DNA of 18,988 nt, taken from positions 1-18,988 of the forward strand of contig CAMLLB010000067.1 of NCBI GenBank assembly GCA_946480815.1, written 5' to 3'. Source of the stretch: an uncultured Flavobacteriales bacterium. GTDB taxonomy: Bacteria; Bacteroidota; Bacteroidia; Flavobacteriales; Crocinitomicaceae. Positions 5,645-13,634 of this stretch are shown here, one piece after another. Numbering within the stretch: the first letter of the stretch is position 1; each line of letters begins with the position of its first letter. Below the pieces are notes generated by a model. That model had not been told where the DNA came from. It worked only from the letters and a program-made list of their open reading frames with translations, and made no database searches. The position numbers and the translations under genes are program-made.

Positions 5645-7963
5645 ATGCGAAGTCTTCTTTTACTGGTTTTAATGGGCTTATCTTCTGCTGTATCTGCACA
5701 GCTTGGAATGGGGCAATGGCGCATGCATGTGGCTGCTTCACAGGCAATTGATGTAGCATATGGAGACGGACTTGCAATGGCAGCTTTGAAAACCGGTGTG
5801 ATCGAATTTGATGAAGCAGCAGGTGAAACAAAAATTTACAATGACCAGAACGGGCTTTCAGATATCATCGTGTCGTGTATAATTTATGATTCGGGAACAA
5901 AGTCTTTTTTTATCGGGTATGATAACGGAAACATTGATCAGCTTTATTCGGATGGAAGCATCGTAAATATTCCGGCCGTAAAGCTGGCTTCAATCCCGGG
6001 AAACAAACGGATCAATAGTTTTACATCCAAAAACGGAAGGGTATATGCCGCAACAGGGTTTGCGATTATCGTACTGGACCCTGTCAAGCATGAAGTAAAG
6101 GACACCTACAATCCGTTCAGTGTTCCAAAGAATTACCAGTCTGTTTTGTTTGTGAACGACTCTATTTATGCATTGCACAACGATGGAATGGTAAAAGCTT
6201 TTGCAAATAATCCGCTTTTAGGAAACCCGAACAACTGGAGTGTGGATACCCGTGTGGACGTACCAGCTTTGGATATTTTTTATCAGAAGGCCGGGGTTTA
6301 CAATAATGAATTGTATGTTTTGGCAAAAAAGGAAGCCTACGGAGGCGATTCGATTATGAAAGTGACTTCGGGTGGATTGCAGGAGTTTATCGGTCACCAG
6401 TTTAGCATGGAGATTGTAAATTTCCAGATTATCAACAATAAGTTCGGGGTGAGTTTTTCGGATTCCTACTTGCTTTTTAATGAAGATAATTCCGTTTATT
6501 TTAATATTGCCAACTATTCGAATCCGGCGCCTCAGATACGTGCCGCTGTATATGACGGGAGTAGTTATTGGGTTGCAGATTACAAGAACGGACTAGTTAA
6601 GTACGATGCTTTCGGAACAGCCAGGATTATTTCAACGGAAGGTCCTCCGAAGAATGATTTTTTCAGTATCAATGGAAACGAAGGAAAGATTGTGGTAACA
6701 GCCGGAACAATTGATCGTGTATCCTTGAGTTTCAATCTGCCGGGAGCATACGCGATGAAAGAAGAAGATTGGACCTTGTTCGACAAGTCCACTCAGTCAA
6801 GCTTATGGTCAAGCGGAGTCTGGGATATTGGTGCTGCTGCAATTAATCCGAAGAACCTGGATGAAATAGCTTTGGGAGGTTATTGTGAAAATGGGGTAAG
6901 CATTGTGAACGGTTCACAAATCACCAATGTTTATGGAGCTTCCAATTCCATTTTGGAAAATACTGCTTTGGGAAATAATATGACGTGCATTACCGGTCTG
7001 GAGTATGATGAAGACGGAAACTTATGGATTGTCAATGCTTATTCTCCCAAGTTATTGAAAGTCCGCGCTGCAGACGGAAGCTGGTACGCGATGTCTACGA
7101 ATTCGTTGGTTTCAAATGCTTTTGCATCTGAATTGGCGATCGATTACAACGGCAATAAATGGGTTGGTGTATACGGAAAAGGATTGATGGGATACAAGGA
7201 TAACGGAACTATTTCGAATACTTCGGATGATATTATCCGGGTAATGCAAACGGGTTCCGGTTCCGGAAATATGCCTTCTGATAATGTAACTGCCTTGGCC
7301 GTGGATTTCGATAATGAGATCTGGATCGGAACGGACAACGGATTAGCGGTTTTATACAATAGTGACGGAATTTTCGCTACTGCAGGAACAACGGATGTTT
7401 CGCGTATTTTGGTGACTTATGACGGAAACGTCGAGATGTTGCTTGGAAACTCGTATATCTCGGATATTGAAATCGATGGAGGTAACAGAAAATGGATCGG
7501 GACCGCCGAGTCGGGAGTGTTCCTGGTTTCAGCAGACGGACAGGAGGTTATTTCAAACTTCAATAAGGATAATTCCCCGATGATCTCCAATACGGTTTTG
7601 GATATGGAATTCAATCAACTGACCGGAGAATTGTTTATCATTACGGACAACGGCATGGTATCTTATCGTGCAGATGCAACTTACGAAGATCCGGATTATG
7701 CTTCAACAACCGTTTTCCCGAATCCGGTAAAACCTGATTTCTCGGGTCCGATTACCATCCAGGGAATCAAATACGGAAGTGACGTGAAAATCACAGATGC
7801 AGCCGGGAATTTAGTGTATAAAACCACTTCGAACGGCGGAACCGCAACCTGGAACGGTAAAAGACTGACCGGTGAAGAAGTAAGCTCGGGAGTTTATTTT
7901 ATCTGGACTGCTCCAACCGAAGGAAAAGGGAAGAAGGTAGGTAAAGTGGTGGTCATCCGATGA
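5645..7963 (+). CDS. porZ: PorZ-like T9SS protein with two-component-regulator-type propellers
   Basis: From the ATG at 5645 the product is 772 residues with a short signal peptide (RSLLLLVLMGLSSAVSAQ). In-frame ATGs at 5588 and 5618 are alternatives; the third gives the most compact signal peptide, but 5618 is also acceptable. The mature protein is a run of beta-propeller blades with recurring NGL, W(I/V)G(T/V) and NG(L/M) turns such as DNEIWIGTDNGLAVLYN and RKWIGTAESGVFLV. It ends in a T9SS sorting-type domain (FPNPVKPDFSGPITIQ to GKVVVIR, about 85 residues). This architecture, and placement directly before recO, match PorZ. PorZ is a surface component of the type IX secretion attachment complex which binds A-LPS and helps sortase PorU (established for Porphyromonas). 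The stop overlaps the recO start by four bases. Function is inferred from family and synteny. Confidence 0.88.
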   Translation: MRSLLLLVLMGLSSAVSAQLGMGQWRMHVAASQAIDVAYGDGLAMAALKTGVIEFDEAAGETKIYNDQNGLSDIIVSCIIYDSGTKSFFIGYDNGNIDQLYSDGSIVNIPAVKLASIPGNKRINSFTSKNGRVYAATGFAIIVLDPVKHEVKDTYNPFSVPKNYQSVLFVNDSIYALHNDGMVKAFANNPLLGNPNNWSVDTRVDVPALDIFYQKAGVYNNELYVLAKKEAYGGDSIMKVTSGGLQEFIGHQFSMEIVNFQIINNKFGVSFSDSYLLFNEDNSVYFNIANYSNPAPQIRAAVYDGSSYWVADYKNGLVKYDAFGTARIISTEGPPKNDFFSINGNEGKIVVTAGTIDRVSLSFNLPGAYAMKEEDWTLFDKSTQSSLWSSGVWDIGAAAINPKNLDEIALGGYCENGVSIVNGSQITNVYGASNSILENTALGNNMTCITGLEYDEDGNLWIVNAYSPKLLKVRAADGSWYAMSTNSLVSNAFASELAIDYNGNKWVGVYGKGLMGYKDNGTISNTSDDIIRVMQTGSGSGNMPSDNVTALAVDFDNEIWIGTDNGLAVLYNSDGIFATAGTTDVSRILVTYDGNVEMLLGNSYISDIEIDGGNRKWIGTAESGVFLVSADGQEVISNFNKDNSPMISNTVLDMEFNQLTGELFIITDNGMVSYRADATYEDPDYASTTVFPNPVKPDFSGPITIQGIKYGSDVKITDAAGNLVYKTTSNGGTATWNGKRLTGEEVSSGVYFIWTAPTEGKGKKVGKVVVIR

Positions 7964-8667
7964 AAATTACCGATAAAGCAATTGTTTTATCCCGCTTACC
8001 TTATTCCGAAAGCAGTTTAATCGTCAATCTGTTCACGCTCGAATCAGGGCTTCAGACATTTTTATTTCAGGGGGCCAAAAAGAAAAAGGGACTGATCCTA
8101 TTTCCCCTGGAATTGGTAGAAATTACTTATTACAAGCGAAACGACAGCAGTTTGTTGAAACTGACGGAAATGCAAAGTTTAGAACCTTTGCATCAATTGC
8201 TGGAGAATCCTTTGAAATCAAGCATTGCTTTTTTTATTTCGGAGTTGATGGTAATCTGTTTAAGAGATAATCACCAGGATAAAAAATTATTCGGGTTTTT
8301 AAGTGATGAGGTCCATTGGCTGAATGCAAGTGAAGAACTGAGTAATTACCTGGTTTGGTTATTGGCACAGGTCTCGAAATTGGAGGGTTTTCAGCCGGAA
8401 ATTAAAAGCAGCAATCCGAAATATTTTGAACTGCAGGAAGGAAAATTCACCAACGAATTGCCTTTTTTGCCATCATACCTGGAAGAACCCTGGCTGCATT
8501 GGCTTGTGGACAGTTTACAATACGACAAATTGGAATTCCTGGCACTTTCCATTCCGAAAGAAGAACGTGTAAAGTTGATAGATGCCTGGCTGGAATATTA
8601 CCAATTCCATGTAAGCGGTATGCGTAAAATGAAATCCCTGGAAGTAATACGGACAGTTTTTAACTAG
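7960..8667 (+). CDS. recO: DNA repair protein RecO
   Basis: A 235-residue protein of the usual RecO length. The N-terminal OB-fold shows the typical opening KAIVLSRLPYSESSLIVNLFTLESGLQTFLFQGAKKKKG with the basic patch GAKKKKG. A helical C-terminal domain (from about 80) follows, including a SSIAFFISELMV segment. The CxxC-type zinc motif found in some RecO proteins is not present. RecO loads RecA on SSB-coated single strands together with RecR and anneals complementary strands (RecF pathway). The ATG at 7960 overlaps the porZ stop (ATGA), so the two are translationally coupled, an arrangement often seen in Bacteroidota although the two functions are unrelated. Its stop codon (8665-8667) lies inside the terminating palindrome. 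Confidence 0.95.
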   Translation: MKITDKAIVLSRLPYSESSLIVNLFTLESGLQTFLFQGAKKKKGLILFPLELVEITYYKRNDSSLLKLTEMQSLEPLHQLLENPLKSSIAFFISELMVICLRDNHQDKKLFGFLSDEVHWLNASEELSNYLVWLLAQVSKLEGFQPEIKSSNPKYFELQEGKFTNELPFLPSYLEEPWLHWLVDSLQYDKLEFLALSIPKEERVKLIDAWLEYYQFHVSGMRKMKSLEVIRTVFN

Positions 8668-8700
8668 TAGGGGTGCGATTAATCGCACCCCTACTAGTTA
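8661..8700. terminator. 40-bp perfect palindrome between convergent genes
   Basis: Two 20-nt arms with no intervening bases (8661-8680, 8681-8700), centred on GCGATTAATCGC. It includes the recO stop codon and directly abuts the stop of the ABC-F gene, so it serves both convergent transcripts. As RNA it would form a GC-rich stem with a TTAA loop. T-runs are weak, so termination efficiency is uncertain. The core recurs at 11541-11578. Confidence 0.8.
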
Positions 8701-10338
8701 TTATGATTTTCGTTCAATCTCCTTCAAATTCTCCATTTTCTTTGTTGCAAGGAAACCATTGATGTCATCAAAATGTGTTTTCACCTGTTTGTTTCCAAAC
8801 TCATAAACCTTGGTTACCAAACCATCCAGGAAATCCCGGTCGTGGGAAACCAAAACAAGTGTTCCGTCAAAAGCGTTCAACGCATCTTTGATGATATCCT
8901 TCGTTTTCATGTCCAAATGGTTCGTCGGCTCATCCAGGATTAATAAGTTGACAGGTTCAAGTAACAATTTGATTAAGGCCAAACGCGTTTTTTCTCCTCC
9001 TGAAAGCACTTTAACCTTTTTTGTTGATGAATCCCCGCCAAACATGAAAGCACCCAGGAGATCTTTTATTTTGGTCCGAATATCGCCTTCAGCGATGCGG
9101 TCAATGGTTTCGAAAATGGTCAATTCTTCATCCAGCAAAGAAGCCTGGTTCTGTGCAAAGTACCCGATTTGAACGTTGTGGCCCAATTCCAGGTTTCCGT
9201 CAAAACCGATTTCTTTCATGATCGCTTTCACTAATGTCGATTTTCCTTCTCCGTTTCTTCCCACGAAAGCAACTTTTTCACCTCGTTCAATGGTCACATT
9301 CACATCGTTGAAAACGGTATGATTGTCATACTTTTTACTCAAATCGGTAATCACAACCGGGTAGGAACCCGACCGGGGAGCGGGAGGGAATTTCAAACGC
9401 AAGGCAGAGTTATCTACTTCATCCACTTCTATGATGTCCAGTTTCTCAAGCATTTTCACACGCGACTGCACCTGAAGGGTTTTCGAGTACGTTCCTTTAA
9501 AACGCTCAATAAATTCAGTCGTTTCCGCAATGAACTTTTGTTGTTCTTCGTATTGTTTTTGCTGTTGGGCCCTTCTTTCCTTGCGTAATTCCAGGTAGTG
9601 GGAATATTTTGCTTTGTAATCGTAAATGCGACCCATCGTTACTTCAATTGTACGATTGGTAATTGCATCTACAAATGCGCGGTCGTGGGAGATTACCACA
9701 ACTGCTTTTGCACTGTTCACCAGGAAATCTTCCAGCCACTGGATAGATTCGATATCCATATGGTTCGTAGGCTCATCGAGCAGGATCAGATCCGGTTTTT
9801 GAAGCAGGATTTTCGCCAGTTCAATGCGCATTCTCCAGCCACCGCTGAATTCAGAAGTTGATCGTGAAAAATCTTCCCGCTCAAAGCCCATTCCTTTCAA
9901 TACTTTTTCAACTTCGCCGTCGTAATTGATCTCTTCGATGGAATAAAACTTTTCGCTGAGTTCGGAAACCCGTTCGATCAGTTTCATGTAATCGTCCGAG
10001 TCGTAATCCGTTCGAACCGTCAATTCCTGGTTCAATGCTTCGATCTCATCGCGCATAGCAAAAATACCGGCAAAAGCTTTGCTGGTTTCTTCAAAGACAG
10101 TGCAATTATCTTCTGTCAATAAATGCTGGGGCAAATAAGCAATCACTGCATCTTTGGGAGCAGAGACACCTCCTTTGGTTGCTTTGTTTACTCCGGCAAG
10201 AATTTTTAGAAGGGTGGATTTACCTGCTCCGTTTTTACCCATCAATGCAATCTTGTCCGTGTCATTAATAACAAACGAAACATCACTGAACAAAACCTTT
10301 CCGCTGAATTCTACCGTTACACTATCTACTGAAATCAT
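8701..10338 (-). CDS. ABC-F family ATPase (translation-associated)
   Basis: Counting from the ATG at 10336-10338 the product has 545 residues, two ABC domains in one chain and no membrane segment. Domain 1 has Walker A GKNGAGKS (about 34-41), signature FSGGW (about 164-168) and Walker B LILLDEPTNHMD (about 184-195). A charged linker of about 80 residues, rich in K, E and Q, is the P-site tRNA interaction motif of ABC-F proteins. Domain 2 has GRNGEGKST (about 360-368), LSGGE and LLILDEPTNHLD. Both catalytic glutamates are present. ABC-F proteins bind the ribosomal E site and relieve stalling or regulate translation; this one resembles the housekeeping Uup/YheS/EttA-like group, not a clear resistance type. 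A longer frame from a TTG at 10374 is rejected because a -7 promoter element (10360-10367) lies inside that extension. Confidence 0.94.
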   Translation of the reverse strand: MISVDSVTVEFSGKVLFSDVSFVINDTDKIALMGKNGAGKSTLLKILAGVNKATKGGVSAPKDAVIAYLPQHLLTEDNCTVFEETSKAFAGIFAMRDEIEALNQELTVRTDYDSDDYMKLIERVSELSEKFYSIEEINYDGEVEKVLKGMGFEREDFSRSTSEFSGGWRMRIELAKILLQKPDLILLDEPTNHMDIESIQWLEDFLVNSAKAVVVISHDRAFVDAITNRTIEVTMGRIYDYKAKYSHYLELRKERRAQQQKQYEEQQKFIAETTEFIERFKGTYSKTLQVQSRVKMLEKLDIIEVDEVDNSALRLKFPPAPRSGSYPVVITDLSKKYDNHTVFNDVNVTIERGEKVAFVGRNGEGKSTLVKAIMKEIGFDGNLELGHNVQIGYFAQNQASLLDEELTIFETIDRIAEGDIRTKIKDLLGAFMFGGDSSTKKVKVLSGGEKTRLALIKLLLEPVNLLILDEPTNHLDMKTKDIIKDALNAFDGTLVLVSHDRDFLDGLVTKVYEFGNKQVKTHFDDINGFLATKKMENLKEIERKS

Positions 10339-10359
10339 AATTTTCCGATTTGGGAGGTG

Positions 10360-10367
10360 CAAAGGTA
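10360..10367 (-). promoter_or_regulatory. Bacteroidota-type -7 element for the ABC-F gene
   Basis: TACCTTTG on the minus strand fits TAnnTTTG, 22 nt before the ATG. No clear -33 TTG at the usual distance. Its position shows that the upstream TTG is not the start. Confidence 0.6.
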
Positions 10368-10401
10368 CGGACAACTTTGGAATTCGTAGAATTGGACAGG
10401 T

Positions 10402-10448
10402 AAAAAGTAGGGATGTTCCCGTAGGTCCGGGATTCCATCCCCACTTTC
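10402..10448 (-). terminator. Intrinsic terminator of small membrane protein gene
   Basis: On the minus strand AAAGT, GGGATG and CCCG segments (10448-10427 side) pair with CGGG, CATCCC and ACTTT (10425-10404 side), with a few mismatches and a small loop. The stem is followed by a run of five T's. It lies 20 nt beyond the gene's stop and upstream of the ABC-F promoter. Confidence 0.65.
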
Positions 10449-10467
10449 ATTTTTAGGCAGTAGGTCG

Positions 10468-10749
10468 TTATACGATGAGAATAACAGTAGTATCAACTAA
10501 TACAGTGACAATGAATGAATTCATGATCCATCTCATTGGAGCTACTGCTAAAAGTAAACTAAGGGTTGTCATTGTCGGAATTACAACTGCGATTAAAGAC
10601 CACATATGGAGTGCGGCACCATAATTCATAGTGGCACCACCTAAACATCCTATAATTAGTAAGGTAATCGCAATAACTCCGAATCGATATTGGGTTGCCA
10701 GATTTTCGAGTTTCGTCCAGGTACTTTGTTTTATTTCCTGTGTTTTCAT
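10468..10749 (-). CDS. Small three-helix membrane protein, unknown function
   Basis: From the ATG at 10747-10749 the product has 93 residues (a longer frame needs a TTG at 10791 and is not favoured). A short hydrophilic N-terminus (MKTQEIKQSTWTKLENLATQ) is followed by three hydrophobic segments: FGVIAITLLIIGCLGG, MWSLIAVVIPTMTTLSLLLAVA and MNSFIVTVLVDTTVILIV. The protein ends directly after the last helix. It is probably an integral inner-membrane protein. No family is recognised. It has its own terminator and is divergent from the outer-membrane protein gene at 10891. A near-consensus -7 element (GACCTTTG, minus strand of 10771-10778) sits 21 nt upstream of the ATG, which supports the shorter start. 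Confidence 0.75.
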   Translation of the reverse strand: MKTQEIKQSTWTKLENLATQYRFGVIAITLLIIGCLGGATMNYGAALHMWSLIAVVIPTMTTLSLLLAVAPMRWIMNSFIVTVLVDTTVILIV

Positions 10750-10853
10750 AATATCCTGATTTTGATATACCAAAGGTCCGTATGAATACAAGGAATTAAA
10801 ATGAGCGAAATCACAAAAAAACTTGATTTATCTCATCTTTTCGTTGACTTCCT

Positions 10854-10861
10854 TATATTTG
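10854..10861 (+). promoter_or_regulatory. Bacteroidota-type -7 element for the outer-membrane protein gene
   Basis: TATATTTG fits TAnnTTTG and lies 29 nt before the ATG at 10891. A -33 TTG is not clear. Its position argues against the in-frame ATG at 10801. Confidence 0.55.
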
Positions 10862-10890
10862 ATTTAACAAATAAGAGTAAAACGTTGGTT

Positions 10891-11523
10891 ATGAAGAAGG
10901 TAAAATTTATGTTGCTGTTGGCAACCATCGGGTTGTTTGCAGGAAATTCACAAGCCCAGGGGTTTGGTGGAAGCGGAAGTAAATACTTGCAGTTAGGTTT
11001 AGGTTTAAACCAGCATTATTCGTTGTATTCCGATTATAACAGAGCGTACAATACCAATTATGGGGCATTTAATCTCCAAATGGAATTCGGTGTTCACAAG
11101 TACGTTGGTTTAGGATTTATTGTAGGAGCTGAAGTTGCTGTCAGAGGTGCAGGTTACTATTATGGTGGTGTTTACGCTCCGGGATATTATGCTCCGGTCA
11201 CTTCTCCCTATTGGAGTGTAGGGGTTCCAATCGGATTTATTGCAAATTTCCACTTTTTGCAGTTGATTGCAGATAAAGCAGGAAAAGACTTTGCTAATAA
11301 AATAGATGTATACGGAGGTCTGAACATTGGTAGCGGACCTGTTTTCAGAAATGTACGTAAAGCATATGATGACGATCCATATTATGATTCCCATGTAGGT
11401 GCCCTTTTCTTTTTTGGGCCACATGTTGGATTCCGTTACTTTCCAAGTGAGAAGGTTGGAGTTTATGCGGAAGCAGGTTATGGAAAATCATTGATTACAG
11501 GAGGTGTAATTTTCAAATTGTAA
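10891..11523 (+). CDS. Outer-membrane beta-barrel protein, unknown function
   Basis: From the ATG at 10891 the product has 210 residues. It starts with a signal peptide (KKVKFMLLLATIGLFAGNSQA, cleavage before Q). The mature part alternates polar and aromatic/hydrophobic residues in strand-like stretches: YLQLGLGLNQHYSLYSDY, YVGLGFIVGAEVAV, WSVGVPIGFIANFHFL, DVYGGLNIGSGPVF, HVGFRYFPSEKVGVYAEAGYGKSL. It closes with an aromatic-hydrophobic end (FKL). This is the pattern of small 8-strand outer-membrane barrels that are common in Bacteroidota. A Gly/Tyr-rich segment (GYYYGGVYAPGYYAP) is probably an extracellular loop. Conserved function cannot be assigned. The upstream in-frame ATG at 10801 would put 30 hydrophilic residues before the signal peptide and lies ahead of the promoter element, so it is rejected. 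Transcription ends at the palindrome at 11541-11578. Confidence 0.85.
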   Translation: MKKVKFMLLLATIGLFAGNSQAQGFGGSGSKYLQLGLGLNQHYSLYSDYNRAYNTNYGAFNLQMEFGVHKYVGLGFIVGAEVAVRGAGYYYGGVYAPGYYAPVTSPYWSVGVPIGFIANFHFLQLIADKAGKDFANKIDVYGGLNIGSGPVFRNVRKAYDDDPYYDSHVGALFFFGPHVGFRYFPSEKVGVYAEAGYGKSLITGGVIFKL

Positions 11524-11540
11524 TTTGTTTGAATCAGGAT

Positions 11541-11578
11541 AAAAAGAAAGGGGGCGATTAATCGCCCCCTTTCTTTTT
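11541..11578. terminator. 38-bp perfect palindrome, bidirectional terminator
   Basis: Arms 11541-11559 and 11560-11578 are exactly complementary with no spacer. The centre is GGCGATTAATCGCC and the ends are A/T runs, so both strands give a GC-rich hairpin followed by T's. It lies between the plus-strand barrel gene (stop 11523) and the minus-strand secreted propeller gene (stop 11586). Confidence 0.88.
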
Positions 11579-11585
11579 TATATTC

Positions 11586-13604
11586 TTACATTTTAATAAA
11601 CGATTCGGAATATTTCTCTCCGTTCTTTGTTTGGATAACCAGGAAGTAACGTCCGCTTGTCAATCCTGCCAGTGAAAGTTTCGAATCTTTTTTATCCGTA
11701 TTGATTACGCGTTCTCCTAATTGAGAGTAAACCTGGATATTGGAAGCATCCAACAGATCAAAGTTTTCAATGGTCAAATAATCCGTTGTTGGATTTGGAG
11801 ACAATATGATTTTCTTTCCATCAATTTCTAGTAAGCTTAAAGGATGTGAACCTTCTACAATTGTAATCGGTTCATTGATCGTTGGGTTGTTCACCTGATC
11901 AATATGTCCCGATGGCCATTTGATCATAATCGAGTCAATCACTGTTGCCGTTCCGATCCCGAAATGTGCATTTAAGGTATTCATGTATCTGAAACCATCT
12001 CCGCTTCGGATGTCACGGATCTGTTTTCCCCAGGAACCGTAGATCTCTACACGTGCACCGATTGCATTGTAATTACTTTGAATTCCCTGAAGATTGATCG
12101 TGATCCAGTTGTTACTGTTTTTGTCACTCATGTAAATCGTGTTCCCGTTTCTGATATCCAGGAATCCATCATTATTCATATCACCGACAGAACCGCTTGT
12201 AAATGCATAAGTGATCGGGTAGAAGGTCATATCTCCGTTTCCGAACATGATCTTATTTCCGCCACCCATTACGTCAGTGAAACCGTCATTGTCAAAGTCA
12301 AAGGAAACGTGTTCGATACTTAAACTTGGATTAAGGTCCCATCCGGAACCTGCCGTAACATCCGTAAATGTTCCATCTCCGTTGTTTTTCATTACGAAAT
12401 GTCCGCCATCATCGGTAGAACTTGCTCCGACCACAGCATCCATCCATCCGTCGTTGTTGTAATCATTCCATGCAGAAGACCAGGATTGACTTGGATTTGC
12501 CATTCCGGCAGCTACAGAAACATCTGTAAAAACTCCGGCACCATCATTTCGGTGTAATTCGTCAATTTTGGCTGTAGAAGCACCACCACGACATTTTGCA
12601 ATATATAAATCCTGATCTCCGTCATTATCATAATCCATCCAGATCGAACCGTAATTTCCTCCTTCCGGATGATCTCCTAATCCCCCTGCCTGAAAAGTTA
12701 AGTTTCCACTTCCGTCGTTGATGTAATAAACGTTCGGATCAATATCATGACACGAAAAGGCATCGAGGTTACCATCGTTGTTAATATCCACAAAGTTCGT
12801 TCGCTGGCAGAATACGTATTCTGTACCTGAAATTTCTGTATAAGCTGTTCCGGTTGCATTTGCTTTCATAAATGTGACACCTGACCCGCTTCCGTAAAGC
12901 ATGTCGTTAAATCCATTCTTATCGATATCCCCGATCGCCATACTCCAGGATGGCTGGAACATCGTTGTGGAAGTCGGGATATTGCTTGTAATGTAAGCCC
13001 CGCTGATTTGCTGATACAGAATTTGTACGCTGGAAGAGGATACCGTAACAATGTCGTCCAAAAAGTCACCGTTCATATCGGTACTAGCCAATCCATAAGT
13101 TCCGCTAACTGTCGGGAAAGTATTTGCAGTAAAAGTAATTGGCGGAGTAGGAGGAACAACGATCGGGCTTTCAGTTAATTCAAAACTAAAGCCACTGGAT
13201 GTCCAGCGATTGTCAAACGCGATGGTATAAGTTGTGCCGTTTGTCACATTGAAAGTAGCGGTAGAAGTTAATCCGCTTCCGCCATCGTCGTCACCGGAAA
13301 CACACACAAATGCGCCACAAGTACCGGAATAAACGTGAAAACGCGTATCCGCTCCCGCGGATGCAGCCAGGTCTGTCGTCACTGTTACCGTGTAATCGTC
13401 GGTTGGTGTATAGGTATACCATTCTGCCGCGGTTTGTCCCGAACCATTTGTTGCACAAACTAAAGTCGGAACGTCTGTTCCGTCAACAGCAGAAACGGCG
13501 TACGTTATTGCAGGCATAATAGATAAAGCGGTAGCACAGGTGTTTTGTGCCTGGGAAAGTACAGGTATTCCCAGTAAAAGGAAAAAGGTAAAATTAATTT
13601 TCAT
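11586..13604 (-). CDS. Secreted FG-GAP/UnbV (ASPIC) propeller protein with T9SS sorting domain
   Basis: A 672-residue protein. A signal peptide (residues 1-19, ending SQAQ) is followed by a pre-peptidase-C-like beta domain (about 20-150, with WYTYTPTDDYTVTV and DTRFHVYSGTCGAFVC). Then come seven FG-GAP/VCBS-type units, each with a calcium-loop motif such as DMNGDFLDD, DINNDGNLD, DYDNDGDQD and DFDNDGFTD, predicting a seven-bladed propeller. Next is an ASPIC/UnbV domain (NAIGARVEIYG, IRSGDGFRYMNTLNAHFGIG, IKWPSGHIDQV). The last about 75 residues (LSPNPTTDYLTIENF to SESFIKM) form a T9SS sorting domain, so it acts at the cell surface or outside. It follows the di-heme lipoprotein gene by 30 bp on the same strand, an operon. 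UnbV/CRTAC1-like proteins are thought to bind proteins or glycans; the ligand here is unknown. Confidence 0.93.
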   Translation of the reverse strand: MKINFTFFLLLGIPVLSQAQNTCATALSIMPAITYAVSAVDGTDVPTLVCATNGSGQTAAEWYTYTPTDDYTVTVTTDLAASAGADTRFHVYSGTCGAFVCVSGDDDGGSGLTSTATFNVTNGTTYTIAFDNRWTSSGFSFELTESPIVVPPTPPITFTANTFPTVSGTYGLASTDMNGDFLDDIVTVSSSSVQILYQQISGAYITSNIPTSTTMFQPSWSMAIGDIDKNGFNDMLYGSGSGVTFMKANATGTAYTEISGTEYVFCQRTNFVDINNDGNLDAFSCHDIDPNVYYINDGSGNLTFQAGGLGDHPEGGNYGSIWMDYDNDGDQDLYIAKCRGGASTAKIDELHRNDGAGVFTDVSVAAGMANPSQSWSSAWNDYNNDGWMDAVVGASSTDDGGHFVMKNNGDGTFTDVTAGSGWDLNPSLSIEHVSFDFDNDGFTDVMGGGNKIMFGNGDMTFYPITYAFTSGSVGDMNNDGFLDIRNGNTIYMSDKNSNNWITINLQGIQSNYNAIGARVEIYGSWGKQIRDIRSGDGFRYMNTLNAHFGIGTATVIDSIMIKWPSGHIDQVNNPTINEPITIVEGSHPLSLLEIDGKKIILSPNPTTDYLTIENFDLLDASNIQVYSQLGERVINTDKKDSKLSLAGLTSGRYFLVIQTKNGEKYSESFIKM

Positions 13605-13634
13605 AATTCTCGGTTTTTAGTTCATAATAGTGCA

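Noticed and set aside
10339..10374. N-terminal extension of the ABC-F protein from a TTG
   Set aside because: It is unlike ABC-F N-termini and contains the -7 promoter element; the ATG at 10336-10338 gives the standard MISVDSVTVEF-type start.
10801..10890. 30-residue N-terminal extension of the outer-membrane protein
   Set aside because: It would bury the signal peptide, and a -7 element at 10854-10861 lies within it.
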